Shown: positions 6,128 to 12,925 of the stretch, piece after piece
Numbering within the stretch: the stretch's first letter is position 1
Layout: every line of letters starts with the position of its first letter
NCBI GenBank assembly: GCA_902772745.1
Contig: CACYBV010000181.1
Location: forward strand, 1 to 12,925
Direction of reading: 5' to 3'
DNA length: 12,925 nt
Source: an uncultured Eubacteriales bacterium
GTDB lineage: Bacteria > Bacillota > Clostridia > Lachnospirales > Lachnospiraceae
Notes under the pieces: generated by a model
What the model saw: the letters and a program-made list of their open reading frames with translations, nothing else
Told to the model about the DNA's origin: nothing
Databases searched by the model: none
Program-made: the position numbers and the translations under genes

Positions 6128-7654
6128 TTATCTTATCCTTCTGCCCTTCCCGTACCGCTTCGTCGGCGGGAGGTTTTCGTGAAGCATATCGCGCTCCATC
6201 TGAATGTCAATGTCCTGATCTTCAAATGTGATCCGCGCAGTCGAAACAAGCCATCCGTTCATGTTGCGGACCGTAACCACCAGATGATCCGCGTCCTCGA
6301 AATACGCTGTCCCGCAGATTTTCGAAAGCCCGGGCGTCGCAGAGCCCTCGACGTCGCAGATCTCCTGCTTTCCATCCAGCCGCAGCAGATAAACACTCTT
6401 TCCGTTGACGGTCATGCGGATAGAATCGCTGCAGAGCTTCAGATCCAGCACCCGGACCGGCCAGCACACGGAATAATCCCAGAACTGGTGATAGAAATCA
6501 TCTCCGTATGGACAGACCTCAATCCAGAAATTCACGTCCCCTTCATGCAGGTAATAAGTCCCCATGTGCTTTTCGGCGTCTTCGGGCACCGGCCGTGTCT
6601 CCCCGTCCGGAATGCGGCGCGAATCCAGGTATTCCCGCAGCGCATAAAACGCCTCCGAATCCTCCGGAATCGCTTCCGCCCTGTCCGACAGCTCCTCCAG
6701 GAATTCTATTGCAGTCGCGATGGATTTTGTCATCGCCGCCGGATCGTGTGCACCCTGATGGAAAGCGATCACCGCATTGTGCCTGCGGTCCGCGATCGAG
6801 AGCTGTCCCTGTCCGCCGTCAAACCGGAACATCCACGGATCCTCCGCTGTGCCCCGGCAGATCCAGTTCTGCCACCCGTATCCGACTGTATTCTCGTCCA
6901 TCTCATCCGGACAGATCCGGATCCCGGTCGCCTCCCGGATCCAGTCCTCGGAAACAATCTGCTCTTCACCGGCTTTCCCGCCCGCAAGGTAGAACATCGC
7001 AAGCCGCATATTCGCTTCGGTTGTTGCGGAAATTCCGGGCTCCGCGCAGGTTCCGTCCGCAAATTTCAGCCAGACAAGGTCCTCCTCCCCGATACCGATC
7101 TTACTGAAAAGCTTCTCGCGCATGTATTCATCGAGCCGCTTCCCGGTTACCTTCTCGACCGCAAGCCCGAGCATGCACGAGGACATCGTGTTGTACAGAA
7201 AATGTGTACCCGGCTCGTAAACAATCTCCTGCTTCAGGAAGTTCTCGGTCCAGTATTCGTCCGAAGGCGCCATCACGCCCATACCGTCCGCCATCGCCAT
7301 CAGGTCCCGGAGCCGCATCTTTTTATAAAGCGGCGAAGGTTCAATCGAAAAGCGCTCAATTTCTTCCGCAAATACATCCACCACGAGATCATCCGGATGC
7401 AAAAGGCCTTCCGTCATCGCAATTCCGGCGCCGGTGCAGGTATAGCTCTTGCCGTGCGAATGACAGGTATGCGGGAGCTTCGGCGAGTAGGGCTTCATCC
7501 AGGTCTCCGCATAGACCTGATCGTCCCGTTCCATCATGAGTCCGTGAACTTCGTTCCCAAGAGCGTCCATATCACGGACAAATTTCAATACCCGCGCGGA
7601 AGAAATTCCCAAGGATTCCGGGCTCACGCGGGGAAGGGGCTGATTTGTAACCAT
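6128..7654 (-). CDS. Beta-lactamase-fold serine hydrolase (CubicO/esterase-like), large form
   Basis: A 508-residue serine hydrolase of the beta-lactamase/CubicO type (PF00144); substrate unknown. Seen: SxxK as S66-H67-G68-K69 in CHSHGKSYTCTG; the second motif Y154-N155-T156 in THFLYNTMSSCMLG; a late glycine loop FDGGQGQL at 279-286 replacing KTG/HxG, as in esterase-like relatives with GxGGQ; and a separate C-terminal beta-rich region (about 370-490), a common add-on in this group. No signal peptide, so probably cytoplasmic. The start at 7652-7654 is supported by GGAGG 8 bases upstream. A TATAAT box at 7693-7698 gives it its own promoter, so it probably heads the three-hydrolase group. It shares fold, but little obvious sequence, with the gene at 3406-4425, so the two do not look like a recent duplication. 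Confidence 0.88.
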   Translation of the reverse strand: MVTNQPLPRVSPESLGISSARVLKFVRDMDALGNEVHGLMMERDDQVYAETWMKPYSPKLPHTCHSHGKSYTCTGAGIAMTEGLLHPDDLVVDVFAEEIERFSIEPSPLYKKMRLRDLMAMADGMGVMAPSDEYWTENFLKQEIVYEPGTHFLYNTMSSCMLGLAVEKVTGKRLDEYMREKLFSKIGIGEEDLVWLKFADGTCAEPGISATTEANMRLAMFYLAGGKAGEEQIVSEDWIREATGIRICPDEMDENTVGYGWQNWICRGTAEDPWMFRFDGGQGQLSIADRRHNAVIAFHQGAHDPAAMTKSIATAIEFLEELSDRAEAIPEDSEAFYALREYLDSRRIPDGETRPVPEDAEKHMGTYYLHEGDVNFWIEVCPYGDDFYHQFWDYSVCWPVRVLDLKLCSDSIRMTVNGKSVYLLRLDGKQEICDVEGSATPGLSKICGTAYFEDADHLVVTVRNMNGWLVSTARITFEDQDIDIQMERDMLHENLPPTKRYGKGRRIR

Positions 7655-7692
7655 ATAAAAAACCTCCGTCGTATCATTCTCTTTTTAACAGA

Positions 7693-7722
7693 ATTATACG
7701 GCAAAGGTCTGTTATATGCTAT
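7693..7722 (-). promoter_or_regulatory. Predicted promoter of the serine hydrolase group
   Basis: A perfect TATAAT lies at 7698 to 7693 on the minus strand. The best -35 is ATAGCA (7722 to 7717, 18-base spacer, 3 of 6), which is poor. The predicted start near 7686 leaves a leader of about 32 bases ending in GGAGG. The region is notably AT-rich compared with flanking genes. Confidence 0.5.
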
Positions 7723-7745
7723 AAAAAAACTGACAAAAAATGTCA
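7723..7745 (-). terminator. Weak intrinsic terminator after the DUF1295 gene
   Basis: Minus strand: TGACA, a five-T loop, TGTCA, then G and seven T. The stem is only 5 bp, but the T-run is good and it lies 18 bases past the stop. A second small stem (CCCGG/CCGGG) overlaps the stop codon region just before it. Confidence 0.45.
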
Positions 7746-7763
7746 CGATAAATGCAGCCCGGA

Positions 7764-8636
7764 TTACCCCGGGTCCTTTAAATCCTTCTGCGGCAGCAGC
7801 AGAAGCCTGGATGTGCGCGCCTGATATGCCGCATAATCCGGTCTTCTTTCCATGTTGTGCTTCTCCATCATCGGGATCGACACAATGAGGAACAGCACAA
7901 TGATCGACAGAAAGCCAAGTCCTCTGTACCATTCCAGAGGGCAGCGTCCGAGAAAATACAGGTACATGCCGGTCCAGAAGGACATCTCGCCGAGATAGTT
8001 CGGGTGACGGGAATACCGCCAGACCGAAATGCAGCAGGTCCGGTGTTCTCCCGGGTGCTCCGAAAGGAACCTGTGAATCGCCCGGTCCGACACAAATTCC
8101 AACGCGATGGCCGAAAGCATTACGACCGCACCGGGAACAGAAAGAATCGAAAAGCCCTCTTCCTGCATCACGAAAAGTCCGCTCGTAAGCCCGAGATACA
8201 CAACAATCGTCGGTACAAAATGCAGACCGAAAAAACTGATCAGCAGAAACAGGATCCTGCCACACTTCTCCCGGTACATCGCATAGCGCCAATCCTCATG
8301 CCCAAGTCCTTTGTAGGTCACAAACCAGTTTCCTGTGAGCCGGAGTGCCCAGATGCAGACGATGATAAAAAGAAGCACCGAATTTTCATTCCACAGCCGG
8401 TACCGGATCATGTTCAGAAGGAGCATCACGGGCGGTGCGACGGACCAGTAAGGATCATAGACAGAAACATCCCTGAAAATACAGGAAGCGATAAACACCG
8501 GAACTGTCGCTGCCGCCGTGAAAACCGCCGTCGCGATCAGTATGTCGTCAATCAGAAAATAAGGAACCGAAGCTGCGGCAAATGCCGCGGCGTACACAAT
8601 GATATCTGTTATAAGGCCTTTTTGTCTGTCTTTCAT
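7764..8636 (-). CDS. DUF1295-family multi-pass membrane protein (steroid 5-alpha-reductase / isoprenylcysteine methyltransferase-like)
   Basis: A 290-residue integral membrane protein. The family is related to steroid 5-alpha-reductases and isoprenylcysteine carboxyl methyltransferases, and its bacterial members mostly lack a known reaction. Seen: hydrophobic segments at about 9-28, 34-53, 66-76, 87-102, 129-155, 163-182, 218-230 and 240-257; the family signature DPYWS at 61-65; the NAD(P)H- or SAM-site-like motif RYSRHPNYLGE at 207-217; and a C-terminal E258/H260 region followed by YAAYQARTSRLLLLP, typical of this superfamily. The start ATG at 8634-8636 follows GGAG by only 3 bases. An upstream in-frame ATG at 8774 would overlap the previous gene by about 100 bases and add a non-hydrophobic stretch, so it was rejected. 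It begins 34 bases after the clostripain lipoprotein and is probably co-transcribed. A substrate in the membrane (lipid, quinone or sterol-like) is likely but unknown. Confidence 0.85.
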   Translation of the reverse strand: MKDRQKGLITDIIVYAAAFAAASVPYFLIDDILIATAVFTAAATVPVFIASCIFRDVSVYDPYWSVAPPVMLLLNMIRYRLWNENSVLLFIIVCIWALRLTGNWFVTYKGLGHEDWRYAMYREKCGRILFLLISFFGLHFVPTIVVYLGLTSGLFVMQEEGFSILSVPGAVVMLSAIALEFVSDRAIHRFLSEHPGEHRTCCISVWRYSRHPNYLGEMSFWTGMYLYFLGRCPLEWYRGLGFLSIIVLFLIVSIPMMEKHNMERRPDYAAYQARTSRLLLLPQKDLKDPG

Positions 8637-8670
8637 CAGCTCCACTCTTTTACTAATCTTAAACGGAAAC

Positions 8671-11136
8671 TTATTCCTGCTCAAACCAGACAACCGATCC
8701 GTCCTCCTGCACTTCATAGAATACAAAATCCGAGAGATAATAATCACCGAAAATATCCTCGATATAAAATGCATACAGGTAAAAACCGGGATCCATCAAA
8801 CCATAATTCAGTGTCAGATTCTCGTCAACGATATATTCCCGGCCATAGTACACGATCTCTTCCCATGCTTCCACATACCAGGCCGTATACCGCGGAATCA
8901 GCACATCACCCGGCTGCAGGGCCCGGATTTCCCGGTCGGATGCACCGGAATCATCAATTCCGTTCCACGCGCCTTCGACCACAATGCTGCCGTCTGTGTA
9001 ACTCTGCTTAATCCGCAGGCTTGTCTCTTCGCCGTTCAGATACACGGGGCTGGAATAAATTACCGCGTCTTCACCATTGTCCACCAGATAAAGCGCAAGG
9101 TTCTGTCCGTCCGGAAGAGAAATCCAGTACCCGTCGAAGTAATCGTAGAAATACCCCGTCGACCAGTCGCCGCGCACATCGATCGTCTCGCCAAGCTCAA
9201 TGGCATCCTCGATATCCTCCGAAACCTGGTAGACATAGGCACGTACATCCGCTGTATACAGGCAGCCGTCGTCGTCCAGAACAAAGTAGTAATTTCCGTT
9301 CTCATCCAGCTGAGGAGGGATCTCAAAGGTAATCAGGCTGCTCTCGCTGCCGGGATCACCCTCATCAATGTAGTTCCAGTATTCGTCATACGCTTCAGAT
9401 TCACTCTGTTCAGCCTCGGGGTCGTACTGCCAGTCATCGCCGGGTTCTTCATCTTCTCCTTCGCTATGGGTCCATTCCCAGTATCCGTCGTCCGAGAACC
9501 AGTTGTCATCCTCATAATCACCGGTATTGCCGTCATAGACGCTTCCGTAACCGATCCGGTCAATAAAGGAAAGATAGTAGGGGCTTACACAGATATCACT
9601 GAATATGGACAGCTCTTCAGAGCCCTGGATCATCAGCGGATAGTACATGGAGAGCCCGAATGCATTCTTATGATCGGTTCCGGAAACACGGTAGACGACC
9701 GCATCTGAAAGTGCGTTCTGAACGTCTCCGGACGCCGTCGAATACGTACGGCAGGAACGGACAACCGATCCGAGATCCACCATGTTTGTATAGCCGTCAA
9801 TCACGTTGTTTCCGCCGAAACTCTCCGATCCGCGAATGCCGCGGACGATTTCGGACAGCGTGCTGCTGTCGGCGCCGGCGGAATAGATATCTTCCGCAAA
9901 ACGGTTGAAAACCACCAGAAGTGCATCGAGTTTCGTGAGATCCACGACAGACAATGTCGCAATCTCATCGACATAATCACGTTCGCAGGCTTTCATGTAA
10001 CCGTCGCAGATCGCTTTCCCCAAAAATGCGCCGTCCGCCCCGGGATTCCGTGACAGATATGTTCCGATCGACTCGTAATCCCAGCCGCTTCCGGGTTCGA
10101 GCTCTTGGGATCCGACCATATAGCGTGCATAATTCGCAGCAATATTGGCTGTTTCCACGGTTCCCATCAGGCAGGCGTCAAAGCCGATCAGCTCGAACCG
10201 GTCCGTCATCCTGCGGGAGACCTGGGACAGCGCCGTATCCAGTTCCCGAAGGGACAGGGAATCATTATGATAAAGCTCATCAAAGCAGACACCTGAAATA
10301 CTGCCCCCGCCATGGTCCCACAGTACCACACCCATCCGTTCCGCAGGATAGTTTTTTACACAATATACCAGGAAATCCGTCAGGGTCGCGCTGACGCCCA
10401 TGCAGCGTTTCTCCAGATCCTGCAGCTTCTGTATGCTTCCGTTTTCGATCAGGAAGCGCTGGTTTCTGCCCGCGCTGACATCTTCGCTGTACCAGTAGTC
10501 CGTTCCGCCGGTTTCGACAACAAAACGGACATTTCCCTTGCCGGACGCCCTGCACATTTCCTGAAGGTCCGAACTTCCCAGGCCGCCCATGCCGTTTGGC
10601 GCGGACTCCAGATCGGTGCCGCAAAGATAGACATAGATGCTCCAGGTACCCGGCTCGCCCATCGGGATTTCCTGTTCCCGCCAGGGCCGCGAAATCCTGA
10701 GATCATCGTTTTCTCCTCCAACCTGCATCGAGAATCCGCCGCTTTCCGTCCCGGTTTCTTCGGTCTCATCAGTTTCGTCAGTTTCCGCCGTTTCCTGAGT
10801 TTCCTCGGTTTCGCTTGCCTCCGATTCGCTTTCCGCAGCAGCTGGTCCGGTATTTTCCGATGATCCTTCTTCCGTTTCGATAGCTTCCGATCCCTCCTCC
10901 TGTGAATCCGCATCGCTTTCCTCCGGAGAGGTCTCCGTCGGTTTGTCCGGCCGATCGGCTTTTCCGGTTTCAGCGCTGCTTGGTGTCCATGTAGCAAAAC
11001 CCACTTTTGTTTCATCATCGGAATCCCCGGCACCTTCCCCGAAAAGAAGCGCAGAACCGACGAGACAGCCGGATAAACTCATACAGCAGACCGCCGCAAG
11101 AAAGATTGTGAGGAGTCTTATCAGTCTTTTCTTCAT
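8671..11136 (-). CDS. Clostripain-family (C11) cysteine peptidase lipoprotein with acidic linkers
   Basis: An 821-residue predicted surface lipoprotein. Seen: signal peptide MKKRLIRLLTIFLAA and lipobox LSGC with lipidation Cys at 24. Residues 35-135 are almost entirely Glu, Asp, Ser, Thr and Gly, a spacer suited to holding the enzyme off the membrane. The C11 domain covers about 163-525: catalytic H275 in LWDHGGG, C322 in FDACLMG, and MYYPL at 497-501. The His-Cys spacing of 47 fits short C11 peptidases. A second very acidic, aromatic-rich stretch (about 533-600) leads to a C-terminal region (600-821), rich in Tyr and predicted beta strands, that I cannot assign. C11 enzymes cleave after Arg or Lys and often self-process; no cleavage site can be claimed here. 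Start ATG at 11134-11136 with AGGA 7 bases upstream. It is followed closely by the DUF1295 gene. Confidence 0.92.
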   Translation of the reverse strand: MKKRLIRLLTIFLAAVCCMSLSGCLVGSALLFGEGAGDSDDETKVGFATWTPSSAETGKADRPDKPTETSPEESDADSQEEGSEAIETEEGSSENTGPAAAESESEASETEETQETAETDETDETEETGTESGGFSMQVGGENDDLRISRPWREQEIPMGEPGTWSIYVYLCGTDLESAPNGMGGLGSSDLQEMCRASGKGNVRFVVETGGTDYWYSEDVSAGRNQRFLIENGSIQKLQDLEKRCMGVSATLTDFLVYCVKNYPAERMGVVLWDHGGGSISGVCFDELYHNDSLSLRELDTALSQVSRRMTDRFELIGFDACLMGTVETANIAANYARYMVGSQELEPGSGWDYESIGTYLSRNPGADGAFLGKAICDGYMKACERDYVDEIATLSVVDLTKLDALLVVFNRFAEDIYSAGADSSTLSEIVRGIRGSESFGGNNVIDGYTNMVDLGSVVRSCRTYSTASGDVQNALSDAVVYRVSGTDHKNAFGLSMYYPLMIQGSEELSIFSDICVSPYYLSFIDRIGYGSVYDGNTGDYEDDNWFSDDGYWEWTHSEGEDEEPGDDWQYDPEAEQSESEAYDEYWNYIDEGDPGSESSLITFEIPPQLDENGNYYFVLDDDGCLYTADVRAYVYQVSEDIEDAIELGETIDVRGDWSTGYFYDYFDGYWISLPDGQNLALYLVDNGEDAVIYSSPVYLNGEETSLRIKQSYTDGSIVVEGAWNGIDDSGASDREIRALQPGDVLIPRYTAWYVEAWEEIVYYGREYIVDENLTLNYGLMDPGFYLYAFYIEDIFGDYYLSDFVFYEVQEDGSVVWFEQE
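10744..10818 (-). repeat. Low-complexity coding repeat (Glu/Thr-rich)
   Basis: Encodes residues 107-131 of the clostripain lipoprotein, a run of ETxET and ETD units. At DNA level the block is built from GAAAC(N)-like and GACGAAAC-like units, so length variation between strains would be expected and would stay in frame only for multiples of three. Confidence 0.7.
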
Positions 11137-11252
11137 GGCCTTTTCCTGAACAGCAAATCACCGGAAGCGTAATAAAGCCGCATTCCGGGACTTCTGGCAT
11201 TTGTCAAATCTCCGTACGCAAGAATGCGTCGGTTTTCCTCATCGCAGGCTGC
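11137..11252 (-). promoter_or_regulatory. Leader region of the clostripain gene with stem-loop
   Basis: Holds a stem at 11161-11188: CCGGAA pairs with TTCCGG, and GCG with CGC, with one bulged base and a 9-base loop, ending about 24 bases before the ATG. A TTGACA at 11207 to 11202 is a perfect -35, but the hexamer 17 bases on (AATGCG) is a poor -10. A small ACGCA/TGCGT stem lies near 11217-11230. A promoter is likely here, but its exact place is not clear. Confidence 0.4.
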
Positions 11253-11313
11253 AAAAAACGAACAGATGGGGACAGGTTCCATCTGTCAGTCTGATATCCG
11301 AAACCTGTCCCCA
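11253..11313 (-). terminator. guaB 3' hairpin region with two competing stems and T-tract
   Basis: Starting 8 bases past the guaB stop, TGGGGACAGGTT and its exact complement form a 12-bp stem (11302-11313 with 11267-11278, 23-base loop). An overlapping 8-bp stem, ACAGATGG/CCATCTGT (11279-11286 with 11262-11269, 9-base loop), uses part of the same downstream arm and sits 3 bases before a six-T run (11258 to 11253). The second stem best fits an intrinsic terminator; the first would compete with it. The GGGGACAGG palindrome resembles dispersed repeats I recall from many bacterial genomes, which I cannot verify here. Confidence 0.65.
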
Positions 11314-11321
11314 CCAGTCAG

Positions 11322-12776
11322 TTATTCTTCTACACTGTAGTTCGGCGCCTCTTTGGTGATATGAATGTCATGCGGATGGCTTTCGCGAAGACCGGCTGCC
11401 GAAATCTTGATGAACTTTCCGTCACGCTTCAGGCTCTCGATGTCCGGAGTTCCGCAGTAGCCCATTCCGGAACGGAGACCGCCGAGGAGCTGGAACACCG
11501 TATCCTCCACGGAGCCGCGGTAAGCCACGCGCCCTTCGACACCTTCCGGAACGAGTTTCTTTGCGCCTTCCTGGAAGTAGCGGTCCTTGGAACCTGCTTC
11601 CATGGCTGCCAGAGACCCCATACCGCGGTAGACTTTGTATTTTCTGCCCTGATACAGTTCGGTCGCGCCGGGCGCTTCATCACAGCCTGCGAACAGCGAA
11701 CCCATCATACAGACATTTGCGCCGGCCGCAATCGCTTTGACAATATCACCGGAGAACTGGATGCCGCCGTCTGCAATGATCGGCACATCGTACTCCTTTG
11801 CAACTTCGTATGCTTCCATGACCGCCGTGATCTGCGGAACGCCGATGCCCGCAACCACACGGGTCGTGCAGATCGAACCGGGGCCGATACCGACCTTGAC
11901 GCAGTCCGCGCCGGCCTCAATCAGGTCACGCGTTGCTTCTCCGGTCGCCACGTTTCCGGCGATGACCTGGAGATCCGGATACTTTCCCTTGATCAGCTTC
12001 AGGGTATTCATAATATTCTGCGAATGTCCGTGTGCGGAATCGATGACAACAACGTCAACCCCGGCATCCACAAGAGCGTCCACGCGCTCGAGGACATTTG
12101 CGGTTACACCGACCGCAGCACCGCAGAGAAGCCGTCCCTGCTCGTCCTTGGCGGAATTCGGATACTTGATCGCTTTTTCAATATCCTTGATTGTGATCAG
12201 TCCCCTCAGATTGAAATCGTCGTCCACGATCGGCAGCTTTTCGACGCGCGCCGCACCGAGTATTTTCTTGGCGTCTTCGAGCGTCGTCCCGACCTTCGCA
12301 GTCACAAGCCCTTTGGAGGTCATGCACTCCGAGATTTTCTTGCTGTAATCCGTCTCGAACTTCAGGTCGCGGTTCGTGAGAATGCCGACCAGTTTCCTGC
12401 CTTCCGTGATCGGAACGCCGGAAATCCGGTACTTGGACATCAGCTCATTCGCATCCGCGAGGGTATGATCTGCCGAGAGATAGAACGGATCGGTGATGAC
12501 ACCGAACTCCGAGCGTTTGACCTTATCCACTTCCTCGGCCTGTTCCTGAATCGACATGTTCTTATGAATAATGCCGATACCACCCTGTCTCGCCATCGCA
12601 ATCGCCATGCGATGTTCCGTGACAGTGTCCATACCGGCACTCATAAGAGGAATGTTCAGGAAAATTTTTTTCGTCAGTCTGGTCCGCAGCGAGACCATGT
12701 TGGGAGTGACGTTCGAATACTGGGGAACCAGCAGAACGTCGTCAAAGGTAATTCCGTCTCCGATAATACGACCCAT
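11322..12776 (-). CDS. guaB: IMP dehydrogenase
   Basis: Oxidises IMP to XMP with NAD+, the committed step of guanine nucleotide synthesis; cytoplasmic tetramer in the family. Seen: 484 residues, normal bacterial length. The N-terminal barrel part starts DGITFDDVLLVPQYS. Two CBS domains sit at about 93-205 (regulatory Bateman module). D247 lies in DSAHGH, catalytic C303 in GPGSICTTR, the phosphate loop near ADGGIQFSGD (335-344), MGSLAAMEAGS at 386-396, and the flap base pair R399-Y400 in KDRYF. YRGSVEDTVFQLLGGLRSGMGY near the C-terminus is also canonical, and nothing key is missing. Start ATG at 12774-12776 with AAGGAG about 7 bases upstream. A strong promoter at 12849-12877 gives a leader of about 65 bases with no recognisable purine riboswitch. 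It is apparently a single-gene unit, since hairpins and a T-run follow the stop. Confidence 0.98.
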   Translation of the reverse strand: MGRIIGDGITFDDVLLVPQYSNVTPNMVSLRTRLTKKIFLNIPLMSAGMDTVTEHRMAIAMARQGGIGIIHKNMSIQEQAEEVDKVKRSEFGVITDPFYLSADHTLADANELMSKYRISGVPITEGRKLVGILTNRDLKFETDYSKKISECMTSKGLVTAKVGTTLEDAKKILGAARVEKLPIVDDDFNLRGLITIKDIEKAIKYPNSAKDEQGRLLCGAAVGVTANVLERVDALVDAGVDVVVIDSAHGHSQNIMNTLKLIKGKYPDLQVIAGNVATGEATRDLIEAGADCVKVGIGPGSICTTRVVAGIGVPQITAVMEAYEVAKEYDVPIIADGGIQFSGDIVKAIAAGANVCMMGSLFAGCDEAPGATELYQGRKYKVYRGMGSLAAMEAGSKDRYFQEGAKKLVPEGVEGRVAYRGSVEDTVFQLLGGLRSGMGYCGTPDIESLKRDGKFIKISAAGLRESHPHDIHITKEAPNYSVEE

Positions 12777-12848
12777 GTCTCTCTCCTTTTTTAACCGTGT
12801 GTCTGTAAACCTTTGATGCCTTTCTGAAACTTTCGGATATTTAGAAAA

Positions 12849-12877
12849 ATTATAACAAAAGCGCCGCGGGAAGTCAA
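12849..12877 (-). promoter_or_regulatory. Strong sigma-A promoter of guaB
   Basis: Minus strand TTGACT (12877 to 12872), 17-base spacer, TATAAT (12854 to 12849), with TG one base before the -10 (extended -10). Predicted start near 12842. This is the best promoter in the window. Confidence 0.85.
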
Positions 12878-12913
12878 TTGGAATCGTCTCTGTATTTCCG
12901 ATTTCCTGCGGCG
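12862..12913 (-). terminator. Terminator-like stem of an upstream gene overlapping the guaB promoter
   Basis: CGCCGC (12908-12913) pairs with GCGGCG (12862-12867), followed after one mismatch by four more pairs (12903-12906 with 12869-12872), with a loop of about 30 bases. The minus strand continues CTTTTGTTATAATTTTTC. It probably ends a transcript coming from beyond the right edge; a TGA at 12919-12921 could be that gene's stop, but this is a guess. The long loop lowers confidence. Confidence 0.45.
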
Positions 12914-12925
12914 TTTTCTCAGTAA

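Noticed and set aside
3406..7654. A beta-lactam resistance locus
   Set aside because: Both beta-lactamase-fold proteins lack signal peptides and the usual KTG motif, so a cytoplasmic esterase or peptidase role is more likely.
6116..7888. A 590-codon open frame on the plus strand opposite the large serine hydrolase
   Set aside because: The minus strand encodes SHGK, YNT and other family motifs with a good ribosome site. The plus frame is rich in Arg, His and Pro with no recognisable domain, as expected from the complement of a GC-biased gene.
8637..8774. An N-terminal extension of the DUF1295 protein
   Set aside because: It would overlap the clostripain gene by about 100 bases, add a basic non-hydrophobic stretch, and the ATG at 8636 sits just before the first membrane helix.
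7857..9708. Long plus-strand frames opposite the DUF1295 and clostripain genes
   Set aside because: They run antisense to genes with clear motifs and cross the gene boundary, without start signals of their own.
11361..12794. A 477-codon open frame on the plus strand opposite guaB
   Set aside because: guaB on the minus strand is complete and unmistakable; the antisense frame has no family resemblance or ribosome site.
12777..12842. A purine riboswitch in the guaB leader
   Set aside because: The leader is only about 65 bases and lacks the conserved core of purine aptamers.

Overview
The window looks like chromosomal DNA from a moderately GC-rich member of the Clostridia (Bacillota), most likely a Lachnospiraceae-type gut or rumen anaerobe. 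The clues are an oligoendopeptidase F, a butyrate kinase, a clostripain-family lipoprotein, strong AGGAGG-type ribosome binding sites and sigma-A-like promoters. This placement is an inference from gene content, not from a marker gene. All nine genes lie on the minus strand, so transcription runs from right (12925) to left (1). No tRNA, rRNA, CRISPR array, transposase, phage gene or recognisable riboswitch was seen.

Layout in transcription order: (1) guaB, IMP dehydrogenase (11322-12776), has a near-consensus promoter at 12849-12877 and is followed by a GC-rich hairpin repeat and T-tract (11253-11313). (2) A clostripain (C11) lipoprotein with a very acidic linker (8671-11136) and a DUF1295-type membrane protein (7764-8636) are 34 bases apart, probably one transcript, ending at a weak terminator near 7723-7745. 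(3) Three cytoplasmic serine hydrolases follow: a large beta-lactamase/esterase-fold protein (6128-7654), a tandem two-domain esterase D-like protein (4415-6007) whose second domain has lost its nucleophile, and a smaller beta-lactamase-fold protein (3406-4425) that overlaps it. (4) pepF (1516-3327), a GNAT acetyltransferase (968-1519, overlapping pepF by four bases) and butyrate kinase (1-929, cut by the window edge) form the last unit.

The most striking non-coding element is a perfect 23-base-pair inverted repeat (3330-3352 / 3367-3389) between the last serine hydrolase and pepF. Its downstream arm contains the pepF Shine-Dalgarno, and its upstream arm holds the spacer and part of the -10 of a TTGACA promoter whose predicted start is in the loop. 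Read-through RNA should fold, blocking pepF translation or terminating. RNA started at the local promoter would lack the upstream arm and leave the ribosome site open. guaB has a related arrangement: a terminator-like stem whose downstream arm lies in the promoter spacer.

No clearly new multi-gene system (defence, secretion, biosynthesis) could be identified. The best leads are the pepF leader hairpin, the pseudo-esterase fusion within the serine hydrolase cluster, and the unassigned C-terminal region of the clostripain lipoprotein.
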